From: Streptomyces sp. NBC_00193
Lineage (GTDB): Bacteria > Actinomycetota > Actinomycetes > Streptomycetales > Streptomycetaceae
Direction: 5' to 3'
Length of the DNA: 64,000 bases
Assembly: GCF_026342735.1 (NCBI RefSeq)
Contig: NZ_JAPEMM010000001.1
Location: forward strand, 5,952,001 to 6,016,000
This document shows positions 8,481-16,720 of the stretch, one piece after another (the stretch's first letter is position 1; each line of letters opens with the position of its first letter). Made by a program: the position numbers and the translations under genes. Below the pieces are notes generated by a model. That model was not told where the DNA came from, did no database searches, and was given only the letters and a program-made list of their open reading frames with translations.

Positions 8481-10430
8481 ATGCGCCCCAAAGAACTCGA
8501 GTGGGAACCCTCGAAAGAATCCCTCGACCCCCGCGGCCCCGCGCCGGACGAGCGGCCGCGCGAGCTGCGCCGCATCGTCGGTCTCTTCCGGCCCTACCGG
8601 GGCCGCCTCGCCGTCGTCGGCGTGCTCGTCGCCGCCTCCTCGCTGGTCGGAGTCGCCACCCCCTTCCTGCTGAAGGAGGTCCTCGACGTCGCGATCCCGC
8701 AGGGCCGTACCGGGCTGCTCAGCCTGCTCGCCCTCGGCATGATCGCGACCGCGGTCGTCACCAGCATCTTCGGCGTGCTCCAGACCCTGATATCCACCAC
8801 GGTCGGCCAGCGCGTCATGCACGATCTGCGCACCGCCGTCTACGCGCAGCTCCAGCGGATGCCGCTGGCCTTCTTCACCCGTACGCGCACCGGTGAGGTG
8901 CAGTCCCGCATCGCCAATGACATCGGCGGCATGCAGGCCACGGTCACCTCCACGGCGACCTCCCTCGTCTCGAACGCGACGGCCGTCATCGCCTCCGTCG
9001 TCGCGATGCTCGCACTCGACTGGCGGCTCACGCTCGTCTCGCTCGCCCTGCTGCCCGTCTTCGTGTGGATCAGCCGCCGCGTCGGCGGCGAGCGCAAGAA
9101 GATCACCGCGCAGCGCCAGAAGCAGATGGCCGCGATGGCCGCGACGGTCACCGAGTCCCTGTCGGTCAGCGGCATCCTGCTCGGCCGCACGATGGGCCGC
9201 GCCGATTCGCTCACCACCTCCTTCGCGGAGGAGTCCGAGAAGCTCGTCGACCTCGAAGTGCGCTCCAGCATGGCCGGACGCTGGCGGATGTCCACCATCG
9301 GCATCGTCATGGCCGCCATGCCCGCGCTCATCTACTGGGCCGCCGGCATAGCCCTGCAGACCGGAGCCCCTTCCCTCTCGGTCGGCACCCTCGTCGCCTT
9401 CGTCACCCTCCAGCAGGGCCTGTTCCGGCCGGCCGTGAGCCTGTTGTCGACCGGCGTCCAGATCCAGACCTCCCTGGCGCTCTTCGCCCGCATCTTCGAG
9501 TACCTCGACCTGCCGGTGGACATCACCGAGCGCGAGGACCCCGTCCGCCTCGACCGCGCCAAGGGCGAGGTCCGCCTGGAGGACGTCCACTTCGCCTACG
9601 ACGACAAGAGCGGCCCCACCCTGACCGGCATCGACATCACGGTCCCGGCCGGCGGTTCCCTCGCGGTGGTCGGCCCGACCGGATCCGGCAAGAGCACGCT
9701 GAGCTACCTCGTGCCCAGGCTCTACGACGTCACCGGCGGCCGCGTCGCCCTCGACGGCGTGGACGTGCGCGACCTCGACTTCGACTCGCTGGCCCGCTCC
9801 ATCGGCGTGGTCTCCCAGGAGACCTACCTCTTCCACGCCTCCGTCGCCGACAACCTGCGCTTCGCCAAGCCGGACGCCACCGACCAGGAGATAGTGGAGG
9901 CGGCCCGCGCGGCCCAGATCCACGACCACATCGAGTCCCTGCCCGACGGATACGACACCCTGGTCGGCGAGCGCGGCTACCGGTTCTCCGGTGGAGAGAA
10001 GCAGCGCCTGGCCATCGCGCGCACCATCCTGCGCGACCCGCCGGTGCTGATCCTCGACGAGGCCACCAGCGCCCTGGACACCCGCACCGAGCACGCCGTG
10101 CAGCGCGCCATCGACAACCTCTCCCAGGGCCGCACCACCATCACCATCGCCCACCGCCTCTCCACCGTCCGTGACGCCGACCAGATCGTGGTGCTCGACG
10201 GAGGCCGGATTGCGGAGCGCGGCACCCACGAGGAACTGCTGCAGGCCGACGGCCGGTACGCCGCGCTCGTCCGCCGCGACCGGGAGAGTGCACTCAAGCC
10301 GGAGGCTCCGGCGTCCGGCGGGCTCCTGGGAGCCCTCGGTTCCGAGATGCGCAAGGCGGATCTGCTCAAGCCCGGGACGTTCAAGCCGGACACCCTGCGA
10401 GGCGCCGAGCCGACCCCGGTGAACGTGTGA
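8481..10430 (+). CDS. ABC exporter, fused permease and ATPase
   Basis: A 649-residue full-length half-transporter. Six predicted membrane helices lie in roughly residues 40-320, and the ATPase domain has every motif intact: Walker A GPTGSGKST, Q-loop VSQET, signature FSGGEKQRLA, Walker B VLILDEATSALD and H-loop TIAHRLST. It probably works as a homodimeric drug or lipid exporter in the membrane. GAAGGAGG sits just before the ATG. The divergent MarR gene and the palindromes in the shared promoter region suggest ligand-induced expression. The C-terminal 50 residues (from SALKPEAPASG) are a low-complexity tail outside the ATPase fold. Confidence 0.92.
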   Translation: MRPKELEWEPSKESLDPRGPAPDERPRELRRIVGLFRPYRGRLAVVGVLVAASSLVGVATPFLLKEVLDVAIPQGRTGLLSLLALGMIATAVVTSIFGVLQTLISTTVGQRVMHDLRTAVYAQLQRMPLAFFTRTRTGEVQSRIANDIGGMQATVTSTATSLVSNATAVIASVVAMLALDWRLTLVSLALLPVFVWISRRVGGERKKITAQRQKQMAAMAATVTESLSVSGILLGRTMGRADSLTTSFAEESEKLVDLEVRSSMAGRWRMSTIGIVMAAMPALIYWAAGIALQTGAPSLSVGTLVAFVTLQQGLFRPAVSLLSTGVQIQTSLALFARIFEYLDLPVDITEREDPVRLDRAKGEVRLEDVHFAYDDKSGPTLTGIDITVPAGGSLAVVGPTGSGKSTLSYLVPRLYDVTGGRVALDGVDVRDLDFDSLARSIGVVSQETYLFHASVADNLRFAKPDATDQEIVEAARAAQIHDHIESLPDGYDTLVGERGYRFSGGEKQRLAIARTILRDPPVLILDEATSALDTRTEHAVQRAIDNLSQGRTTITIAHRLSTVRDADQIVVLDGGRIAERGTHEELLQADGRYAALVRRDRESALKPEAPASGGLLGALGSEMRKADLLKPGTFKPDTLRGAEPTPVNV

Positions 10431-10456
10431 TCGTATGACCGGCGCACGGGTGAGAT

Positions 10457-10470
10457 GTCGGAAATCCGAC
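10457..10470. repeat. Short palindrome between exporter and mltG-like gene
   Basis: GTCGGA-AA-TCCGAC is a perfect 6-bp-arm inverted repeat in the 63-base gap. It could be a weak terminator for the ABC gene or an operator for the promoter of the next gene, since it lies about 20 bases before the proposed -10. Confidence 0.35.
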
Positions 10471-10493
10471 GGTTCCCGGGTTAGCGTGCCCGC

Positions 10494-11333
10494 ATGCGTC
10501 ATGAGAACCGGCCGCCGTCACCGCGCCGTTCCCGGCTCACCCGCCGGGGCAGGCTGGCGCTCTTCATCGGAACCGTCCTGGGACTCGGGGCAGCCCTCCT
10601 GATCCCCCTGTTCCCCGGGGAGCGGGCGCCCGAGAAGCCGCGCCAGTTGCTGATCCCCGAGGGCTGGCGGGCCGCACAGGTCTACGCCGCCATCGACCGC
10701 GAACTGAAGCTCCCGGCCGGCTCCGCCAAGGCCGCGGTCGCCACGACCGCGCTGCCCCTGCCCGCCGAGGCGAAGGGCAACCCGGAGGGGTACCTCTTCC
10801 CGGCCACCTACCCGGTGACCTCGCAGTCCACCCCGGCCTCCCTGCTCACCTACATGGTCGAGACGGCCAACAAGAGCCTCGCCACCAAGGCGGTGGCGGA
10901 CGGCGGCAAGGCCCACGGGATGACCCCGTACCAGACGGCCACCCTCGCGAGCATCATCGAGGCGGAGGCCGAGTCCCGCGGGGACATGGGCAAGGTCGCC
11001 CGGGTGGTGCACAACCGGCTGGCGAAATCGATGCCGCTCCAGATGGACTCCACCATCAACTACGCGCTGAACCGTTCCACAGTGGACACCAAGCTGAGCG
11101 AGACGAAGATCGACAGCCCCTTCAACACGTACGAACGCCAGGGCCTGCCGCCCACCCCGATCGACAGTCCCGGCCTGCAGGCCATGGCGGCCGCGGTGGC
11201 CCCGACACCCGGTGACTGGCTCTTCTTCGTCACCGTGAAGCAGGGAGACACCCGCTTCTCGGCGACGTACGAGGAGCACAAGCGGCACGTGGCCGAGTTC
11301 AACCGCCTCCGCACGGCCTCCCGCACGACCTGA
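10494..11333 (+). CDS. MltG/YceG-like endolytic murein transglycosylase
   Basis: A 279-residue protein with a basic N-terminus and one membrane anchor (LALFIGTVLGLGAALLIPLF), then a YceG domain facing outside. LASIIEAEAE carries the catalytic Glu. QMDSTINYAL and SPFNTYERQGLPPTPIDSPG are the conserved substrate-groove motifs. MltG cuts nascent glycan strands and so sets their length. This copy is much shorter than the usual Streptomyces MltG and lacks a LysM region, so it looks like a paralogue. There is no Shine-Dalgarno; TTAGCGT lies seven bases before the ATG, which suggests a leaderless message. Confidence 0.88.
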   Translation: MRHENRPPSPRRSRLTRRGRLALFIGTVLGLGAALLIPLFPGERAPEKPRQLLIPEGWRAAQVYAAIDRELKLPAGSAKAAVATTALPLPAEAKGNPEGYLFPATYPVTSQSTPASLLTYMVETANKSLATKAVADGGKAHGMTPYQTATLASIIEAEAESRGDMGKVARVVHNRLAKSMPLQMDSTINYALNRSTVDTKLSETKIDSPFNTYERQGLPPTPIDSPGLQAMAAAVAPTPGDWLFFVTVKQGDTRFSATYEEHKRHVAEFNRLRTASRTT

Positions 11334-11434
11334 GGCGGCCGGGCCGCGCCGGCCCCGGAATGAGCCCGCGCCGAGCTCTGCCGACTCGTGAAGCCGGGTG
11401 CCGGCCCTCCCGGAGATCGACTGCGGGACGGTCT

Positions 11435-12508
11435 TCAGTGGATGCCGGCCCCGGTGCGGGTGAGCAGGCGGTGGATCTCGCGGACCGCGGCGCCGCCGGC
11501 GCGGTTGGCGCCGATGGTCGATGCCGACGGGCCGTAGCCGACCAGGTGGATCCGCTCGTCGCGGACCGCGCGGGTGCCGTCCAGCCGGATGCCGCCGCCC
11601 GGCTCGCGCAGGCGCAGCGGAGCAAGGTGGTCGATGGCGGGGCGGAAGCCGGTGGCCCACAGGATCACGTCCGCCTCCACCCGGCTGCCGTCCGACCAGG
11701 CGGCCCCCGTCCTCGTGAGGTGATCGAACATCGGCCGGCGGTCCAGGACGCCCGACTCCAGCCCGCCCCGGACCGCCTCGTTCAGGGGCAGCCCGGTGAC
11801 GCTGACCACGCTCCGGGGCGGCAGCCCCTGCCGCACGCGTTCCTCCACCAGAGCCACCGCCGCACGGCCCTGCTCCTCGCCGAAGCTCCCGTCGCGGAAC
11901 ACCGGGGGCCGCCGGGTGACCCACGCGGTCTCCGCCGCCACCTCGGCGATCTCCAGCAGGTGCTGCACCGCCGAGGTGCCGCCGCCCACGACGATGACCC
12001 GGGCTCCGATGAACTCGCCGGGCCCGGGGTAGTTCGCGGTGTGCAGCTGGCGGCCTCGGAAGAGCTCCTGTCCCGGATAGCGCGGCCAGAACGGCCGGTC
12101 CCAGGTGCCGGTGGCGTTGATCAGTGCCCGCGCCGACCACGTCCCGGACCGGGACTCCACCAGCAGCCGGCCGTCCGCCCCGTCCCGTACGGCGGTGACG
12201 TCCACGGGCCGGCGCACGTGCAGGCCGAAGCGGTCCTCGTAGGCGGCGAAGTACTCCGCGATCACCTCGGAGGAGGGCCGCAGCGGATCGGCGCCGGTGA
12301 GTTCCATCCCGGGCAGCGCGTGCATGCCGTGGACCTTGCCGTAGGTGAGCGAGGGCCAGCGGAACTGCCAGGCGCCGCCCGGGCGGGGCGCGTGGTCCAG
12401 GACCACGTGGCCGATGCCCGCCCGCGCCAGGTGGTAGGCGCCGGACAGTCCCGCCTGTCCCGCGCCCACGACGACCACGTCCACGTCCTGCACCGCGAAA
12501 TCGTTCAC
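11435..12508 (-). CDS. NAD(P)/FAD-dependent monooxygenase-like oxidoreductase
   Basis: A 357-residue flavoprotein with two dinucleotide-binding motifs: VVVVGAGQAGLSGAYHL near the N-terminus for FAD, and VIVVGGGTSAVQHL at about residue 170 for NAD(P)H. ATGFRP near the C-terminus is the conserved ATG motif of flavin-containing monooxygenases and related reductases. It is the last gene of the sulfonate (ssu) gene string, on the same strand, after a 120-base gap with hexamer repeats. It may supply reduced flavin or oxidise an organosulfur substrate, but that role is inferred from the neighbours only. Confidence 0.82.
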   Translation of the reverse strand: MNDFAVQDVDVVVVGAGQAGLSGAYHLARAGIGHVVLDHAPRPGGAWQFRWPSLTYGKVHGMHALPGMELTGADPLRPSSEVIAEYFAAYEDRFGLHVRRPVDVTAVRDGADGRLLVESRSGTWSARALINATGTWDRPFWPRYPGQELFRGRQLHTANYPGPGEFIGARVIVVGGGTSAVQHLLEIAEVAAETAWVTRRPPVFRDGSFGEEQGRAAVALVEERVRQGLPPRSVVSVTGLPLNEAVRGGLESGVLDRRPMFDHLTRTGAAWSDGSRVEADVILWATGFRPAIDHLAPLRLREPGGGIRLDGTRAVRDERIHLVGYGPSASTIGANRAGGAAVREIHRLLTRTGAGIH

Positions 12509-12544
12509 GGTTCTACCAACTGGCGGCGAAGCCGAGATCTTCCC

Positions 12545-12580
12545 GGCACCGGCACCGGCACCGGCACCGGCACCGGCCCC
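12545..12580 (-). repeat. Tandem hexamer repeat (GGCACC)5 plus one variant
   Basis: Five perfect GGCACC units (12545-12574) and one GGCCCC follow in tandem between ssuD and the flavin oxidoreductase. A C-rich tract continues to about 12626. This simple-sequence array could change length by slippage and alter the spacing between the two genes. Confidence 0.85.
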
Positions 12581-12628
12581 CGCCCCGCCCCTCGCCCCCG
12601 CCCCTCGCCCCCGGCCCCCGCCCCCGGC

Positions 12629-13723
12629 TCAGCCTGCGAGCAGGCCGCGCGCCGCGAGCTCCGGCGTCACCCCCTCGCCGAACCAGTACGCCTCCTCCAG
12701 GTGCGGATAGCCCGACAGCACGAAGTTCTCGATCCCGAGCGCGTGGTACTCCTCGATCCGGTCCGCCACGTCCCCGTGGCTCCCGACCAGGGCCGTACCG
12801 GCGCCCCCGCGCACCAGGCCCACCCCGGCCCACAGGTTCGGGGAGATCTCCAGCTTGTCGCGCGAGCCGCCGTGCAGGGCCAGCATCCGCTGCTGGCCGA
12901 CCGACTCGCTCGCGCCCAGCGCCGCCTGAGCCGCGGCGATCGAGGCGTCGTCCAGGTCGCCGAGCAGCCGGTCCGCGGCGGCCCAGGCCTCCTTCGCCGA
13001 ATCCCGCGAGATGGTGTGCAGCCGGATGCCGAACTTCACCGTCCGGCCCCGCTCCTCGGCCAGCGAACGGATCCAGTCGATCTTCTCCTTCACCTCCTGC
13101 GGCCGCTCGCCCCACGTCAGGTACACGTCCACGTGCTCGGCAGCCACCGGACCGGCCGCCGCCGGGGACCCGCCGAAGAAGATCTCCGGCAGCGGGTCCG
13201 GCGGCACCGCGGTCAGCCCGCCGCCGATCCGGTAATGGTCACCGTGGAAGTCGAAGGGCTGCCCGCCCCAGACGCCGCGCACGACCGAGAGGAACTCGGC
13301 CGTGCGCGCGTAGCGCAGATCGTGGCCGAGGTGGTCGCCGAACCGCCGCTGCTCCGCCGAGTCGCCGCCCGTCACCACGTTCAGCAGCAGCCGGCCGCGC
13401 GTGATCCGCTGGTACGTTGCCGCCATCTGCGCGGCCAGCGTCGGCGAGATCACCCCCGGCCGGAAGGCCACGAGGAACTTCAGCCGCTCGGTGTGCTGCG
13501 CGAGCGCCACCGTCGTCAGCCAGGCGTCCTCGCACCAGGTGCCGGTCGGGGTCAGCACCGCCTCGAAGCCGAGCCGCTCGGCCGCCTTGGCGATCTGTGC
13601 GAGGTACTCGATGTCGGGCTCGCGCACCCCGGCGGCGGCGTGGTTGTTGGCGTAGGCGTGCCGGTCGACCAGGGTGCGGCCGTCGCCGCCGGTCGGCAGG
13701 AACCAGTGCAGTCGTACCGTCAT
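12629..13723 (-). CDS. ssuD: FMNH2-dependent alkanesulfonate monooxygenase
   Basis: A 364-residue luciferase-fold protein that cleaves the C-S bond of alkanesulfonates with FMNH2 and oxygen, releasing sulfite. RLHWFLPTGGDGR, ISPTLAAQMAATYQRIT and LLNVVTGGDSAEQRRFGD match the SsuD family, and the C-terminal NFVLSGYPHLEEAYWFGEGV is characteristic. Its ATG overlaps the stop of the upstream ssuA gene by one base (TGATG), so the two are coupled. It needs a separate flavin reductase; none of the SsuE type lies next to it, though the next gene is a flavoprotein. Confidence 0.93.
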   Translation of the reverse strand: MTVRLHWFLPTGGDGRTLVDRHAYANNHAAAGVREPDIEYLAQIAKAAERLGFEAVLTPTGTWCEDAWLTTVALAQHTERLKFLVAFRPGVISPTLAAQMAATYQRITRGRLLLNVVTGGDSAEQRRFGDHLGHDLRYARTAEFLSVVRGVWGGQPFDFHGDHYRIGGGLTAVPPDPLPEIFFGGSPAAAGPVAAEHVDVYLTWGERPQEVKEKIDWIRSLAEERGRTVKFGIRLHTISRDSAKEAWAAADRLLGDLDDASIAAAQAALGASESVGQQRMLALHGGSRDKLEISPNLWAGVGLVRGGAGTALVGSHGDVADRIEEYHALGIENFVLSGYPHLEEAYWFGEGVTPELAARGLLAG

Positions 13724-14763
13724 CAGGATTCCTTCCCGTACGTGCGGGGGTCGGTGGTGGAGGGCGGCAGGTCCCGGTTGAAGCGGGTGTCGACGAAGTC
13801 CTTGAAGACGACCTTGCCCGGGATCAGCTTCAGCTCGGTGAAGGTGTCGGCGATCTTCTGCTCGGAGGCCACGGCCGCGTCGTCCACGGCCACCGGCACC
13901 CGGGTGCCGTTGCTGCGCTTCACCGCGTCGAAGGCCACCTCGTACGGCAGCCCGGTCTCCTTCGACCAGACCTTGGCCCACTCCTCCGGGTGCTTGAACA
14001 CCCAGTCCTGGGCGCGCTGGAGGCGCTGGAGGTAGTCCCCGATGGCCTTGCTCTTGGCCTCGTCGGCCAGGGCGCCGGGCGCCGCCACCTGGAAGCCGAG
14101 CCCGTTGACGACCCCCTCACCGCTGGTCAGGACGCGGGCGCCGGAGCGCAGCACCTGCGAGGTGTACGGGTCCCAGACCGCCCAGGCGTCGACCTTGCCG
14201 CTGTTGAAGGCGGCCAGCGCGTCGGCCGGCTGGAGCAGGGTGATCTGTACGTCGGCCGGGGTGAGGCCGGCCTGCTGGAGGCTCGCGATGAGCTGGAAGT
14301 GCGCCGAACTGCCCTGCGCCACCGCGACCTTCTTGCCGCGCAGGTCGGCGGGGCACTGGAGGGCGGAGTCCTTGGGTACGAGGATCGCCTCACCGGCGGA
14401 GGAGCCGTGCGTGGCGCCCACGACCGTGATCTTCGACTTGGCCGCGGCGGCGAAGACGGGCGGGGTGTTGCCGACGCCGCCGATGTCCACGGCCTTGGCG
14501 TTGACGGCCTCCAGCAGCGGGGGGCCGGAGGTGAAGGTGGACCACTTGATCTCGTAGTCCAGCTCGTCCAGTTCACCGGCGGCCTGCAGCAGCGACTCGA
14601 AACCGCCCTTCTGGTCGCCCACGTTGAGGGTGACTTTGGTGCCGCTCTTGGCGCCGTCCTTCGCGCCGGCGCCGGTGTCGGCGGCCGAACTGCCGCCGCA
14701 GGCGGTCAGGACCAGCGACAGCGGAAGCAGCGTCGCGAGCAGGGGCAGGGTGTGACGTCTCAT
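13723..14763 (-). CDS. ssuA: Sulfonate ABC transporter substrate-binding lipoprotein
   Basis: A 346-residue secreted binding protein. The signal peptide ends in the lipobox LTAC, giving a lipid-modified Cys anchored to the membrane. The mature part shows the SsuA/TauA fold, including VDIGGVGNTPPVFAAAA, KKVAVAQGSSAHFQL and VDAWAVWDPYTSQVL. It would capture aliphatic sulfonates and hand them to the SsuBC complex. It lies between the ATPase gene and ssuD, all on one strand, so it belongs to the same operon. Confidence 0.93.
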   Translation of the reverse strand: MRRHTLPLLATLLPLSLVLTACGGSSAADTGAGAKDGAKSGTKVTLNVGDQKGGFESLLQAAGELDELDYEIKWSTFTSGPPLLEAVNAKAVDIGGVGNTPPVFAAAAKSKITVVGATHGSSAGEAILVPKDSALQCPADLRGKKVAVAQGSSAHFQLIASLQQAGLTPADVQITLLQPADALAAFNSGKVDAWAVWDPYTSQVLRSGARVLTSGEGVVNGLGFQVAAPGALADEAKSKAIGDYLQRLQRAQDWVFKHPEEWAKVWSKETGLPYEVAFDAVKRSNGTRVPVAVDDAAVASEQKIADTFTELKLIPGKVVFKDFVDTRFNRDLPPSTTDPRTYGKES

Positions 14764-14828
14764 GTCGCTTCTCTTCGATCTCTCGTACGGGAACCAGGGC
14801 AGGGGAAGCAGAGGGGGCCGGTCGGAGC

Positions 14829-15593
14829 TCAGCCGACGCCGAGCTCGGCCAGCAGCCGGGCGCGCAGCGCGGCGAAACCGGGGTCGCCGACCGAGCGCGG
14901 CCGCTCCAGCGCCACTTCGGTGTCGTGGGCGATGCGGCCCTCGTCCATCACGAGCACGCGGTCGGCCAGCAGCACCGCCTCGTCGACGTCGTGCGTGACC
15001 AGCAGCACCGCGCAGCCGCGCCGCTGCCACAGCTCGGCGACCAGCCGCTGGGCGTTGATCCGGGTCAGCGCGTCGAGCGCGCCGAACGGCTCGTCCAGCA
15101 GCAGCAGATCGGGTTCGCGGACCAGGGCGCGGGCCAGGGAGGCCCGCTGCGCCTCGCCGCCGGACAGGGTCTTGGGCCAGGCGTCGGTGCGGTGCTCCAG
15201 CCCGACCTCGGCCAACGCCCGCTCTGCACGCTCGCGTTCGGGGCGCCCGGGCAGGCCGAGCAGCACGTTGCGCCAGACCCGCTTCCAGGGCATCAGCCGG
15301 GGAGCCTGGAAGGCAACCGCCCGGCGCTCGGGTACCAGGACCTCGCCCTCGATCTCCCGGTCCAGGCCGGCGAGCACCCGCAGCAGCGTGGACTTCCCGC
15401 AGCCGCTGCGGCCGAGGAGCACGGTGAACTGTCCTGCCCGCAGGGTCAGATCGAGCCCGTCGATGACGGCCCGGCCGTCGAAGGACCGGGTCAGCCCCCG
15501 GACCCGTACCGCGGTATCGGCCGGCTCCGCCGTGCCGGTGGCCGTGACGGCGGTGGCGGCAGCGGTCACTGGCCGGTGAAGGTCGGTCGCCAT
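14829..15593 (-). CDS. ssuB: Sulfonate ABC transporter ATP-binding protein
   Basis: A 254-residue ATPase with Walker A GRSGCGKST, signature LSGGEAQRASLARAL, Walker B LLLLDEPFGALD and H-loop LVTHDVDEAVLLADR. The FGALDALTR and DEA motifs are typical of nitrate/sulfonate/taurine importers. It powers uptake with the SsuC permease encoded just before it. The assigned start overlaps the end of ssuC by 28 bases and has only a weak ribosome site (AAAGG, 11 bases away). A later start is possible because the first 28 residues (Thr/Ala-rich) are dispensable for the fold. Confidence 0.92.
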   Translation of the reverse strand: MATDLHRPVTAAATAVTATGTAEPADTAVRVRGLTRSFDGRAVIDGLDLTLRAGQFTVLLGRSGCGKSTLLRVLAGLDREIEGEVLVPERRAVAFQAPRLMPWKRVWRNVLLGLPGRPERERAERALAEVGLEHRTDAWPKTLSGGEAQRASLARALVREPDLLLLDEPFGALDALTRINAQRLVAELWQRRGCAVLLVTHDVDEAVLLADRVLVMDEGRIAHDTEVALERPRSVGDPGFAALRARLLAELGVG

Positions 15594-16335
15594 TGCAGCA
15601 GCAGCCTTTCGAGAGCGCGGACGATGAGGTCGGCGGTGAGGCCGAGGAAGGCGTAGACGACGAGGCAGACGACGATGACGTCGGTGCGGAAGAACTCGCG
15701 GGCCTGGTTCATCAGGAACCCGATGCCGGCGTCGGCGTTGATGGACTCCCCGAACACCAGGGCGAGCCAGCCGGTGGCGAGGGAGTACCGCAGCCCGGTC
15801 ATGAATCCGGCAGCGCGCCCGGCAGCACCACGTGCCGCACCAGGCCCCAGCGGCCGAGCCCCAAGGCCCCGCCCGCTTCGATGAGTTGCTCGTCGACCCC
15901 GCGGATCCCGGCGTACACGTTCAGGTACAGGTGGAAGGCCGTGCCGAGGGTGATGAGCGCGACCTTCGGCGCCTCCCCGATGCCCATCCAGATGATGAAC
16001 AGCGGGATGAGACCCACCCAGGGCACCGTGCGCAGCATCTGCACGCTCGCGTCGATCAGGTCCTCGCCCAGCCGGGAGAGCCCCGACAGCGGCGCCAGCA
16101 CCGTCCCCACCGTCCCGCCCAGGACGAGCCCGATCGCCACCCGCTGCAGCGACACCCCCATGGCCGCGGGCAGGGTGCCGTCCCCGATCAGGCCGGCGGC
16201 GGCGCTCGCGATGGTCGAGGGCGGAGCGAGCACATCGGCGGGCAGCCATCCGAGGCTGCTGGCCAGCTGCCACGCCGCGAGCAGGAGGAGCGGCCCGATG
16301 GTGCGCCGGGCCCAGCGGGGCGGGAGGAAGCGCAC
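15566..16335 (-). pseudogene. ssuC: Sulfonate ABC transporter permease, frameshifted
   Basis: Two reading frames together make one SsuC permease of about 257 residues. The first frame starts at a GTG (16335) with RTIGPLLLLAAWQLASSLGW and runs through the EAA-like loop (GALGLGRWGLVRHVVLPGALP), then hits a stop in the frame DS-stop. The other frame resumes exactly at GFMTGLRYSLATGWLALVFGE and ends QWRPTFTGQ. Adding one G in CTGCCGGATTC (about 15804-15810) restores the canonical LPGALPGFMTGLRYS. So there is a single-base deletion in a G run. It is either a real recent mutation, which would disable uptake, or a sequencing error. Confidence 0.9.
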
Positions 16336-16443
16336 GCCCGTCGGCCCCCACGTTCGTCGCCCCCCACGCCGGTACGGAGGCGGAGTGCGGGGGTCGCGGA
16401 GCTCGGGGTGTCCGGAGCCGGGTGGATCCGGAGCAGTCGAGGA

Positions 16444-16471
16444 CCTGAGCCGCGGAGGGCCGGGGCTCAGG
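16444..16471 (-). promoter_or_regulatory. Candidate attenuator hairpin in the ssu leader
   Basis: CCTGAGCC (16444-16451) pairs with GGCTCAGG (16464-16471) across a 12-base loop, between the Cys-rich leader peptide and ssuC. Further CTCAGG copies nearby (16481-16502) could form alternative pairings. That is the arrangement expected of transcription attenuation, but no U-tract is visible, so the role is tentative. Confidence 0.35.
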
Positions 16472-16550
16472 GTGCGGGCGACTCAGGGGATCAGAGGCTC
16501 AGGGCGTGCGAAAGGGAGCGCGGAGCGCTCGTGTCGCAGGTGAAAGGGCG

Positions 16551-16634
16551 TCAGCAGCCGCGACAACACGCGGCGGAGGCCACCCGCAGCAGGTCGATGT
16601 GACCGCGCGTGGTGAGCATGACGGGACGCAACAT
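16551..16634 (-). CDS. Cys-containing putative leader peptide upstream of sulfonate operon
   Basis: A 27-codon reading frame reads MLRPVMLTTRGHIDLLRV and then ASAACCRGC before its TGA. The core LTTRGHIDLLRVASA and the Cys-rich end match the short putative leader peptides found ahead of sulfur-uptake operons in Streptomyces. Three Cys codons near the end would make ribosomes stall when cysteine is scarce and so could control the downstream ssu genes. In-frame ATGs at 16652 and 16619 are alternatives; none has a convincing Shine-Dalgarno. The distance to ssuC is about 215 bases and holds a possible hairpin. Confidence 0.7.
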   Translation of the reverse strand: MLRPVMLTTRGHIDLLRVASAACCRGC

Positions 16635-16720
16635 GCGGCGAAACTTAGCCATTCGCCCGCCGCGGGTCAATGGCGTCTCGACCTCTGGAACCGCGATCTC
16701 TCCCGTCGGGACGGGATCGG

